From positions 1 to 14,691 of the forward strand of contig CAWCLK010000051.1 of NCBI GenBank assembly GCA_963796225.1: DNA of 14,691 bases, written 5' to 3'. The notes beneath the pieces are model-generated. The model ran no database searches. It was not told where the DNA came from and worked only from the letters and a program-made list of their open reading frames with translations. Shown in pieces: positions 1 through 5,463 of this stretch; positions within the stretch are counted from its first letter, which is position 1; each line of letters opens with the position of its first letter. This stretch comes from CAWCLK01 sp963796225 (GTDB taxonomy: Bacteria; Actinomycetota; Nitriliruptoria; Nitriliruptorales; Nitriliruptoraceae). Made by a program: the position numbers and the translations under genes.

Positions 1-169
1 ATGCGCCCGAGGAGGGAGCCGACGGGCTGCCGGTGCCCGCGGAGGTGGCCGGGGCGCTGGGCGACGTCGTGCCGCTGCCGTCGGTCGTGCTGGTGGGGCT
101 CGGCTCGGACGTGCAGGCCCCGAGGAGCAGGGTCGCGGCGAGCAGCAGGGAGGTCGCGGGGAGTCTCAC
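1..169 (-). CDS. Putative lipoprotein, N-terminal part, cut by the left window edge
   Basis: Reading the minus strand from GTG at 169-167 gives a short classic lipoprotein signal peptide: an R2, a hydrophobic stretch of Leu/Ala (residues 8-16) and the lipobox LLGAC with the lipidated cysteine at residue 19. After the cysteine comes a Ser/Thr/Pro/Gly-rich linker (TSEPSPTSTTDGSG and onward) that runs off the window at residue 56 without a stop. This is the usual design of an actinobacterial lipoprotein: membrane anchor, flexible linker, then a folded extracytoplasmic domain. That domain lies outside the window, so the function is unknown. Third codon positions are almost all G or C in this frame. 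There is a weak GAGG-like ribosome site upstream. It is divergent from the sigma factor gene, with 207 bp between them. A plus-strand open frame over the same bases is judged a shadow. Confidence 0.72.
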   Translation of the reverse strand, partial: MRLPATSLLLAATLLLGACTSEPSPTSTTDGSGTTSPSAPATSAGTGSPSAPSSGA

Positions 170-376
170 CGGGGGCCTCGCGGGCGTCGGGACGGGTGGA
201 TGAGGGAACGAGCATGCCGTGCGCTCGCCGGGGTTCGGGGCCGCCGCACTGAAGTTGGGGCGCCGACGTGTCGTAACGCATGGGTGACGCCCACTGGCGC
301 CGGACCGGCGCCGAAACGAGCAGGATGCTTCGCCGTCGGGCATCATCGACAGAGCGAGCCGGGAGGCGGGTCAGGG
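170..376. promoter_or_regulatory. Divergent intergenic region between lipoprotein and sigma factor
   Basis: This 207-bp stretch separates two divergently read genes and must hold both of their promoters if both are expressed. It contains a perfect 17-bp palindrome at 296-312 (reported separately). I see no convincing -35/-10 pair; weak ECF-like motifs (GGAAC near 204, GTAAC near 272) exist without a clear partner at the right distance. Confidence 0.4.
296..312. repeat. Perfect 17-bp palindrome upstream of the sigma factor
   Basis: GGCGCCGG, a central A, then CCGGCGCC: eight perfectly paired positions on each side. It lies 64 bp before the sigma factor start. It could be an operator for a dimeric regulator or an RNA hairpin in the leader. 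In GC-rich DNA such a palindrome is less rare than elsewhere, so function is only inferred. Confidence 0.45.
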
Positions 377-967
377 ATGACGGGGGCGGAGGCGTTCCAG
401 CAGCGCCTGGCGAACGCGCGCGCGGGGCACGCCCCGGCGTGGGTCGAGCTCTACGACAGCCTCGCCGCGATCCTGCACAGCTACCTGCGCCACCAGTCGC
501 TGGACGACCCGGACGACGTCGCCGGCGAGACGCTGCTGCAGGTCGTGCGCGACATCGACCGGTTCGAGGGCGACGAGCGCCAGTTCCGCTCCTGGGCGCT
601 CGCGATCGCCCACCACCGCATGCTCGACGCCCGTCGCGCCCGCCGGCGCCGCCCCGCCGACCCCGTGCCGTCCGACCAGCTGCGCGACTCGTCGACCGCC
701 GACACGGCCAGCGAACCGGTGCTCGCCGCGATGGGCTGGGACGACGTGCGCCGGCTGTTGGCCCGGCTGACCGACGACCAGCGGGAGGTCGTCGTGCTGC
801 GGGTGGTCAACGAGCTCAGCCTCGACGAGACGGCGCAGGTGCTCGACCGCACCGTCGGCTCGGTCAAGGCCCTGCAGCACCGCGCGTTCAACGCGCTGCG
901 CGCGCACCTTGCGGACACCCGTAACCTCGACCCCCTTCCTGTCGCTCACCGGGCATGGCCCTCATGA
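377..967 (+). CDS. ECF-type RNA polymerase sigma factor (sigma-70 family)
   Basis: The 196-residue protein has the size and plan of an ECF sigma factor. A region-2 domain covers about residues 20-95; its core includes FRSWALAIAHHRMLD, matching the family pattern ending in ...WLxxIAxNxxxD, and is followed by an Arg-rich stretch. A variable linker is followed by region 4 (about 120-180) with LTDDQREVVVLRVV and the helix-turn-helix LSLDETAQVLDRTVGSVK. Such factors direct polymerase to a small stress regulon and are usually held by a membrane anti-sigma factor. The start at 377 is preferred over the upstream in-frame ATG at 200 because the protein homology begins here and GGAGG lies at 362-366. 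The stop overlaps the next gene (ATGA at 964-967), so the two are almost surely translated as a coupled pair. The ECF subgroup cannot be named from sequence alone. Confidence 0.9.
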   Translation: MTGAEAFQQRLANARAGHAPAWVELYDSLAAILHSYLRHQSLDDPDDVAGETLLQVVRDIDRFEGDERQFRSWALAIAHHRMLDARRARRRRPADPVPSDQLRDSSTADTASEPVLAAMGWDDVRRLLARLTDDQREVVVLRVVNELSLDETAQVLDRTVGSVKALQHRAFNALRAHLADTRNLDPLPVAHRAWPS

Positions 968-1782
968 CGGACCCCTGGACCCAGGACCCGCTGGTGCGGG
1001 AGGACGCCGAGCTGCGCGCCCTCCTGGATCGCCTTGCGTCCACGGCCACGGACCCGGTCCCCCCCGAGGTCCGCGCCCACGAGCTCGAGGGCCTGCTGGT
1101 CGCCGTGTCCGCCCGGACCGCGTCGTCGGCCACGCCCCCATGGCGGCGGCGACTGCGCAGCCTCGCGGCGATGACCAGTGCGAAGGTCGTGCTCGCTGCC
1201 GGGGTCGCCGTGGCAGGCACCGGCGGGCTGGCGGCGACAGGGTCGCTGCCGGACGCGGCGCAGGAGCTCGCGCACGACCTCGGCCAGCACGTCGGGGTCG
1301 GCTTCCCGGACGCGCCGGACAGTCCAAGCAGGTCGGGACGCGACGCGCACGAGCACGCGCCCGGCATCAAGGCCACCGACGGCACCCCGGCCCGCGAGCA
1401 CGCGCCCGGGCAGACGGGCCGGGACGAGCGCGGGCCCAACGGTCCACCTGAGGACGTCGTGACGGGCCGGCAGGACGCCGACCGCAAACCACCAGCGGCC
1501 AAGGACGCCGGCCGCCCCGACGACGGGCCGCCGAGACGCGGCGAGGCCCCCCACGCCCCGCCGGCGGCCGACGCCGTCCCCGAGGCCCCCGGCGAGCGCC
1601 CCGACACCCCCGCGCCTGCTCCCCGGCCGGACGACCCGGCCGCGGACCAGTCGGACGAGACCGCCCCGACCGACACGACGCCGGCCGAGGACGCCCCGGG
1701 CGAGTCCGAGGACGCGCCGGGCCGCACCGGACAGGCCCCACCCGAGGACCCCGGCGCCGCCGCGGCCCCCGGGCGCCGCTGA
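964..1782 (+). CDS. Single-pass membrane protein with acidic Pro-rich tail, probable sigma-factor partner
   Basis: The 272-residue product has three parts. An N-terminal charged domain of about 65 residues is probably cytoplasmic and helical (EDAELRALLDRLAS, VRAHELEGLL). One transmembrane segment lies at about 73-95 (VVLAAGVAVAGTGGLAATG). The last 170 residues are low-complexity, rich in Asp, Glu, Pro, Ala and Arg, and probably disordered outside the membrane. I see no cysteine, so it is not a zinc-binding (ZAS) anti-sigma factor. The 4-bp ATGA overlap with the sigma gene and the topology suggest a sigma-factor regulator; that role is inferred from position, not from a recognised domain. The segment SLPDAAQELAHDLGQHVGV after the membrane span recalls similar proteins encoded after actinobacterial sigma factors. 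An ATG at 955 is an alternative start. Its stop is only 9 bp from the stop of the convergent NHEJ polymerase gene. Confidence 0.72.
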   Translation: MTDPWTQDPLVREDAELRALLDRLASTATDPVPPEVRAHELEGLLVAVSARTASSATPPWRRRLRSLAAMTSAKVVLAAGVAVAGTGGLAATGSLPDAAQELAHDLGQHVGVGFPDAPDSPSRSGRDAHEHAPGIKATDGTPAREHAPGQTGRDERGPNGPPEDVVTGRQDADRKPPAAKDAGRPDDGPPRRGEAPHAPPAADAVPEAPGERPDTPAPAPRPDDPAADQSDETAPTDTTPAEDAPGESEDAPGRTGQAPPEDPGAAAAPGRR

Positions 1783-1791
1783 GCGCGACGG

Positions 1792-2709
1792 TCACCCCAG
1801 CGCCGGCAGCTCCTGTTCGAGCGTGAGCACGTCGGCGAACAGGTCCCCGTGCTCCTGGACACGCGCGAGCACCTCGTCGAGGTCGTGGGTGAGGTCGTGC
1901 TCGTCGGCGGCCCCGGCCTCGACCTCCTCCCAGGTCAGCGGCGTCGACACGGTGGGCCGTTCGCGGGCGCGCAGGGAGTAGGGGGTGACGGTGGTCTTGG
2001 TCAGCACGTTCTGGGACCAGTCGACGAAGACCTTCCCCGTCCGCTGGGCCTTGTCCATGCTGGTCAGCACCTGCTCGGGGTGGACCTTCTCGAGCAGCTG
2101 CCCGACGGCCAGCGCGAACCCCTTGGTGCGCTCGTAGGTCATGGCGGGCTGGTTGAGCGGGACGTAGAGCTGCAGGCCCTTCGATCCCGAGGTCTTGGGC
2201 CGTGCGACCAGCCCGAGCCGGTCGAAGACCTGCTTGCAGAGCAGCGCGACCCGGGCGCAGTCGTGCACGTCGGCGGGCGGCCCGGGGTCGAGGTCGAACA
2301 CGACCATCGTCGGCCGGGCCGTGTCGGGGGCCGCGGCCATGGTGGTGTGCAGTTCGAGCGCGGCGAGGTTGGCGGCCCAGACCAGGTCGGCGCGCTCGCG
2401 CAGGTCGCAGTGGTCGACGAGCTTGTCCCTGCCCTCGCGCCCGAGGGTCACCGTGCCCATCCAGGTCGGACGGTGCGACGGGCAGCGCTTCTCGAAGAAC
2501 CGGTCGCCGTCGACCCCGTCGGGGTAGCGGACCATCGTCAGGGGACGCCCGCGCAGGTGCGGCAGCATGACCTCGGCGATGCGCGTGTAGTAGTCGATCA
2601 CCGCGGCCTTGGTCGTGCCCGTGGCCGGGTACATGACCTTGTCGAGGTTGGACAGCGACAGCTCCCGCCCCTCGACCTGGACGGTGACGCGCTGGGGCGC
2701 CGGGGCCAT
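1792..2709 (-). CDS. LigD-type primase-polymerase domain protein (NHEJ polymerase)
   Basis: The 305-residue protein is a stand-alone polymerase domain of the LigD family (archaeo-eukaryotic primase fold), which fills gaps and adds (ribo)nucleotides at broken DNA ends held by Ku. Visible motifs: LSNLDKVMYP near residue 19; FFEKRCPSHRP near 71; LELHTT near 119; the metal-binding VFDLDPG with D139 and D141; SGSKGLQ near 174; and a third catalytic Asp in FVDWSQN (D230). The spacing of the three Asp residues agrees with mycobacterial LigD PolDom. The position after SGSKGL, often His in the family, is Gln here. No ligase or phosphoesterase domain is attached; the ligase is a separate gene of the same operon. 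The start ATG (2709-2707) overlaps the Ku stop by one base (TGATG), implying coupled translation. It is the last gene of the operon. Confidence 0.93.
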   Translation of the reverse strand: MAPAPQRVTVQVEGRELSLSNLDKVMYPATGTTKAAVIDYYTRIAEVMLPHLRGRPLTMVRYPDGVDGDRFFEKRCPSHRPTWMGTVTLGREGRDKLVDHCDLRERADLVWAANLAALELHTTMAAAPDTARPTMVVFDLDPGPPADVHDCARVALLCKQVFDRLGLVARPKTSGSKGLQLYVPLNQPAMTYERTKGFALAVGQLLEKVHPEQVLTSMDKAQRTGKVFVDWSQNVLTKTTVTPYSLRARERPTVSTPLTWEEVEAGAADEHDLTHDLDEVLARVQEHGDLFADVLTLEQELPALG

Positions 2710-3509
2710 CAGGCCGTCTTGGCCTGGTCGTCCTTGGCGGCCTGCAGGCTCTGCTCCAGTGCAGCCATCAGGTCCACGACGTCACCCGATTCCTTCTCGG
2801 CGTCGGGCACGCTGACGACCTCCTGGCCCTCGGCCTTCTGCTGGATGAGGTCCAGCACCTTGCGGCGGTAGGAGTCCTCGTACTTCTCGGGTTCCCACGG
2901 GGCGGTCATGGAGGCGACGAGCTGTTCGGCCATGGCGAGCTCGCGCTCGTTGAGCTCGACCTCCTCGCCGGGCAGGCCGTCGAGGCGCGAGGTCGGCACG
3001 ACCTCGTCGTGGTAGACCATGGTGGACACGGCGATGGCGTCACCCAGCGGACGCAGGACCGCCAGGTACTGCTTGCTGCGCAGCACGAACCGGGCGATGG
3101 CGGCCTTGCCGGACGCACGCATCGCCTCGTGCAGCAGGCGGTACGGCTTGGCGGCGGTCTCCTGCGGGACGAGGTAGTAGGACGAGTCGAAGTAGATGGG
3201 GTCGATCTCGGACAGCTCGACGAAGTCCTCGATGTCGATGGTCCGCGACGCCTTCGGGTCGAGCCCCTTGAGCTCGTTCGGGTCGATCACCACGTAGCGG
3301 TCCGGGGCGATCTCGTACCCCTTGACGATGTCGTCCTGCGCGACCTCCTCGCCGTCGGACTGCGCGACACGGCGGTGGCGGATCCGGGAGTTGTCGCCGC
3401 GACGGATCTGCCGGAAGCTGACCGACTTGTCCTCGACGGCGGTGACCAGCCGGATCGGGATGTTGACCAGCCCGAAGCTGATCGCCCCCGTCCAGATCGA
3501 GCGTGGCAC
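2709..3509 (-). CDS. ku: Ku, DNA-end-binding protein of non-homologous end joining
   Basis: The 266-residue protein begins with the hallmark of bacterial Ku, RSIWTGAISFGLVNIPIRL, and carries the Ku core throughout (for example IDIEDFVELSEIDPIYFD, YLVPQETAAKPYRLLHEAM, GKAAIARFVLRSKQYLAVL). Bacterial Ku forms a homodimeric ring that threads onto double-strand ends and recruits the ligase and polymerase. After the core there is a minimal C-terminal region (VVDLMAALEQSLQAAK, about residues 245-260), the type that contacts LigD; the Lys-rich tail found in some Ku proteins is missing. It starts at GTG 3509, fixed by a perfect AAGGAGG six bases upstream. It lies 30 bp after the ligase gene and overlaps the polymerase gene by one base, in the middle of a ligase-ku-polymerase operon. 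Confidence 0.96.
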   Translation of the reverse strand: MPRSIWTGAISFGLVNIPIRLVTAVEDKSVSFRQIRRGDNSRIRHRRVAQSDGEEVAQDDIVKGYEIAPDRYVVIDPNELKGLDPKASRTIDIEDFVELSEIDPIYFDSSYYLVPQETAAKPYRLLHEAMRASGKAAIARFVLRSKQYLAVLRPLGDAIAVSTMVYHDEVVPTSRLDGLPGEEVELNERELAMAEQLVASMTAPWEPEKYEDSYRRKVLDLIQQKAEGQEVVSVPDAEKESGDVVDLMAALEQSLQAAKDDQAKTA

Positions 3510-3515
3510 CAGCGG

Positions 3516-3522
3516 CCTCCTT
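3516..3522 (-). promoter_or_regulatory. Strong Shine-Dalgarno site deciding the GTG start of ku
   Basis: AAGGAGG on the minus strand, six bases before GTG at 3509-3507. It is the closest match to the anti-SD consensus that I noticed in the window and sets the ku start, suggesting high translation of Ku relative to the ligase, which has no visible SD. Confidence 0.8.
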
Positions 3523-3539
3523 GCTGCATGCGTGGCGTG

Positions 3540-4520
3540 TCAACTGTACGGCTCGGCGTCCTCTCGCTGCACCGTGCTCGGGTCCCGGTCGGACCGCTGG
3601 CCGCGGTAGGTCGGCTGGCGCAGGCGACCCTCCGGGGTCCACTCGCGGAAGCGCACCTGCACGACGACGGCGGGACGCAGCCACGTGACCTCGGGGTCGC
3701 GGGCCAGGTCGTGGAACGGGGACGTGTCGGTGACGAGGTCGGCGACCACCTCGCCCAACCGCGCGATCTCGCGTTCGCTGAAGCCCGACCCGACCCCGCC
3801 GGCGTGGCGCAGCGGCCGTGCGGGGTCCGGGGACGCCGGGTCCCACGTGCCGACCACGAGCGACCCGAAGGAGCCGCGTCGGTTGCCCTGGCCCCGGCGC
3901 AGTCCCCCGACGACGAACTCCTGCTCGCGCATGAGCCGCAGCTTGCGCCAGTCCGGTGACCGCTCGCCCGGGCGGTAGCGCGCGTCCCGGCGCTTGCTCA
4001 CGACTCCCTCCAGGCCGCGGGCGGCGGCCGTCTGCAGTGACGTCGGCAGGTCGTCGCCGACCGGCGGGGTCGCCCAGGCAGGGCCGGCCAGGTCCAACGC
4101 CTCGAGCCGCTCGCGGCGCTGCGACCACGGCAGGTCGAGCAGCGGCGTCCCGCGGTCCACCAGGACGTCGAAGGCCATCAGCAGGACCGGGACCTGCTGG
4201 GCGACCACGGCGACACGTCCCGGGTCACGCAGGTGCATGCGCCGTTGCAGCAACGGGAACGACGGCGCCCCGTCGGCATCGAGCGCGACCACCTCCCCGT
4301 CGACCACCGTCCCCGCCGGTAGCCGGGAGGCGAGGCCCTGCAGCTCCGGGTAGCCGTCGGTGACGTCGTTGCCCAGCCGCGAACGCAGCTGCACCCGCTG
4401 GCCGTCGGAGACCACCAGCGCCCGGACGCCGTCCCACTTGAACTCGTGCGCCCACGCGGGGCCGACCACGTCGCCGGGCGCACCGGCGGTGGCGAGCATC
4501 GGGAGCAGTCGCAGGGCCAT
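3540..4520 (-). CDS. ATP-dependent DNA ligase (LigD ligase-domain type)
   Basis: The protein of 326 residues has the nucleotidyltransferase fold of ATP-dependent ligases followed by an OB-fold. Motif I is EFKWDGVRA with the adenylated lysine at K28. The adjoining SRLGNDVT, the motif III-like GTVVDGEVVALD, MAFDVLV, motif IV EGVVSKR and the motif V-like WRKLR follow in order. The C-terminal part (FVVGGLRRGQGNRRGSFGSL onward) matches the OB-fold of LigD ligase domains. It would seal nicks after Ku-dependent end joining. There is no polymerase or nuclease domain, so the LigD activities are divided over separate genes. ATG at 4520 is preferred; GTG at 4523 lies directly before it, seven bases after a TACACC box, and would suit a leaderless transcript. 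There is no clear ribosome site. It is first gene of the operon with ku and the polymerase. Confidence 0.93.
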   Translation of the reverse strand: MALRLLPMLATAGAPGDVVGPAWAHEFKWDGVRALVVSDGQRVQLRSRLGNDVTDGYPELQGLASRLPAGTVVDGEVVALDADGAPSFPLLQRRMHLRDPGRVAVVAQQVPVLLMAFDVLVDRGTPLLDLPWSQRRERLEALDLAGPAWATPPVGDDLPTSLQTAAARGLEGVVSKRRDARYRPGERSPDWRKLRLMREQEFVVGGLRRGQGNRRGSFGSLVVGTWDPASPDPARPLRHAGGVGSGFSEREIARLGEVVADLVTDTSPFHDLARDPEVTWLRPAVVVQVRFREWTPEGRLRQPTYRGQRSDRDPSTVQREDAEPYS

Positions 4521-4530
4521 CACGGGTCAC

Positions 4531-4540
4531 GGTGTAGCGT
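4531..4540. promoter_or_regulatory. Overlapping divergent -10 boxes between ligase and GNAT genes
   Basis: Only about 55 bp separate the divergent ligase and GNAT starts. TAGCGT (plus strand, 4535-4540) fits the actinobacterial TANNNT -10 box for the GNAT gene. TACACC (minus strand, 4536-4531) lies seven bases before GTG 4523 of the ligase. The two boxes overlap, so the promoters might exclude each other. No convincing -35 hexamer is visible for either. Confidence 0.3.
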
Positions 4541-4576
4541 GGCGCGCCGCCGCGCACCACGCACAGGAGCCCACCG

Positions 4577-5074
4577 GTGGCCACGCTCGACGGCCTGCAG
4601 GTCCGCGACCTGCGCGACGACGACGCCGAGGCGGTCATCGACCTCATCGGCTCGGTGTACGCCGAGTACCCCGGCTGCGTGCTGGACCTGCCCGGCGTGG
4701 ACGCCGACCTGCCCGAGCTCGCCGCCCGACTGCGAGCCGCCGGCGGACGGGGGTGGGTGGTCACCGACGACGGCGGCGTCGTCGCGTGCGTGGGCGTCGC
4801 GCCCCGCGGCGAGGACCGCGCCGAGCTCAAGCGGCTCTACGTCGCCCCGTCCCACCGCCGTCGCGGGCTGGGGCGCCACCTGGTCGAGCTGGTCGAGGGG
4901 CACGCGTCGCGGACCTGGGCGGTCCAGCAGGTCGAGCTGTGGTCGGACAGCCGCTTCGCCGACGCCCATCGGCTGTATGCCCGGTGCGGGTACGAGCCGA
5001 CCGGCGCGACCCGGCAGCTGCACGACCCGTCGGACACGACCGAGCTCGAGTTCGTGCACCGGCTGGCCGCCTGA
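4577..5074 (+). CDS. GNAT-family N-acetyltransferase
   Basis: The 165-residue protein has the GNAT fold: an N-terminal VRDLRDDDAEAVIDLI, the beta strands leading to LKRLYVAPSHRRRGLGRHLVELV with the acetyl-CoA pyrophosphate-binding RRRGLG loop (residues 94-99), and the late motif DAHRLYARCGYEPTG typical of these enzymes. It transfers an acetyl group from acetyl-CoA to an amine; the substrate (small molecule, antibiotic or protein) cannot be told. Start GTG at 4577 is supported by AGGAG at 4565-4569, seven bases upstream. It is divergent from the ligase operon and followed by a long gene-free region, so probably a single-gene transcript. Confidence 0.9.
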   Translation: MATLDGLQVRDLRDDDAEAVIDLIGSVYAEYPGCVLDLPGVDADLPELAARLRAAGGRGWVVTDDGGVVACVGVAPRGEDRAELKRLYVAPSHRRRGLGRHLVELVEGHASRTWAVQQVELWSDSRFADAHRLYARCGYEPTGATRQLHDPSDTTELEFVHRLAA

Positions 5075-5113
5075 CGACCGACAGGCGGCACGAGCGCCGA
5101 CGACGCCCCCGCC

Positions 5114-5139
5114 AGCGTTCGTCCCTGGAGAGGAACGCT
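5114..5139 (+). terminator. Stem-loop after the GNAT gene, possible terminator
   Basis: AGCGTTC (5114-5120) pairs perfectly with GAACGCT (5133-5139) around a 12-base loop, 40 bp after the GNAT stop. There is no T-tract, so its use as an intrinsic terminator is doubtful, but in actinobacteria hairpins without T-runs are common after genes. Confidence 0.35.
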
Positions 5140-5221
5140 CGCGGCTCGCCGACGCGTGCCGCCCCCGAGGCCACACCCCGGGGGGTGGGCCGGACTCGAG
5201 TCGCGCCCTGCGCGTGCTGCA

Positions 5222-5253
5222 CATGGTGCCCGCGGCGCCGCCGCGACACCATG
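5222..5253 (+). ncRNA. Strong 13-bp hairpin with a competing long-range pairing partner
   Basis: CATGGTG (5222-5228) pairs with CACCATG (5247-5253), and inside it CGCGGC (5231-5236) pairs with GCCGCG (5240-5245). The right arm (5247-5254) is also fully complementary to 5416-5423. The two pairings exclude each other, the logic of an RNA switch. Expression and function are inferred only. Confidence 0.35.
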
Positions 5254-5432
5254 GTCAATCCGGGTGGTTTGCGCGTCCGCCTGCCGGGTCAGGGCGCCGG
5301 GGACCCCCGTCCCGGGGGTTGGTGGTGCCAGCACGGTGCCGGCGGGTGACGCCCCGCCGGGGCGGTCGCACGCACCGTCACCGGACTAGCCCGTCCGGGT
5401 CGTCTGCGATCTGCTCCATGGTGGGGCTTCAG

Positions 5433-5459
5433 GTGGTCCCGGCAGAAGGCCGACACCAC
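5433..5459 (+). promoter_or_regulatory. Hairpin presenting the ribosome site of the protease gene
   Basis: GTGGT (5433-5437) pairs with ACCAC (5455-5459), and CGGC (5440-5443) with GCCG (5449-5452), with a symmetric two-base internal loop between. The apical loop is AGAAG and the only SD-like sequence, AGAAGG (5444-5449), sits in it and the adjoining stem base, 14 bases before ATG 5464. The arrangement could tune translation of the protease. Confidence 0.4.
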
Positions 5460-5463
5460 GACC

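Larger units (their letters stand above)
5075..5463 (+). other. Gene-free, hairpin-rich region before the protease; candidate structured mRNA leader
   Basis: No convincing gene lies in these 389 bp, although several frames stay open by chance. Visible structure: stem-loops at 5114-5139 (7 bp), 5169-5191 (10 bp with a bulge), 5222-5253 (13 bp), 5339-5360 (8 bp perfect), 5381-5398 (6 bp perfect) and 5433-5459 just before the start codon. In addition CACCATGG (5247-5254) can pair with CCATGGTG (5416-5423), closing about 160 nt between them. The first two hairpins may serve as end signals of the GNAT transcript, though neither has a T-run. The rest looks like a folded leader of the protease mRNA. 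A TAGCCC box at 5387 is the only TA-containing promoter-like hexamer I see; if it is the promoter, the leader would be short. Confidence 0.5.

Noticed and set aside
1..252. An 83-residue plus-strand frame at the left edge
   Set aside because: It is Arg/Ser/Cys-rich without features, while the opposite strand has a clear lipoprotein signal peptide.
200..376. N-terminal extension of the sigma factor from ATG 200
   Set aside because: The added 59 residues lack any sigma-like pattern and include the promoter-region palindrome; the start at 377 has a GGAGG and fits family length.
5121..5172. Glycine-riboswitch-like words (GGAGAG and a CCGACGC-like element) after the GNAT gene
   Set aside because: The core elements are not in the right order and GGAGAG is better explained as the loop of the 5114-5139 hairpin.
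5361..5410. Possible c-di-GMP (GEMM) riboswitch from the words CGCACGCACC and CTAGCCC..CCGGGT
   Set aside because: The conserved CGCAAAGCC-type core and the second-domain receptor are missing or in the wrong order.
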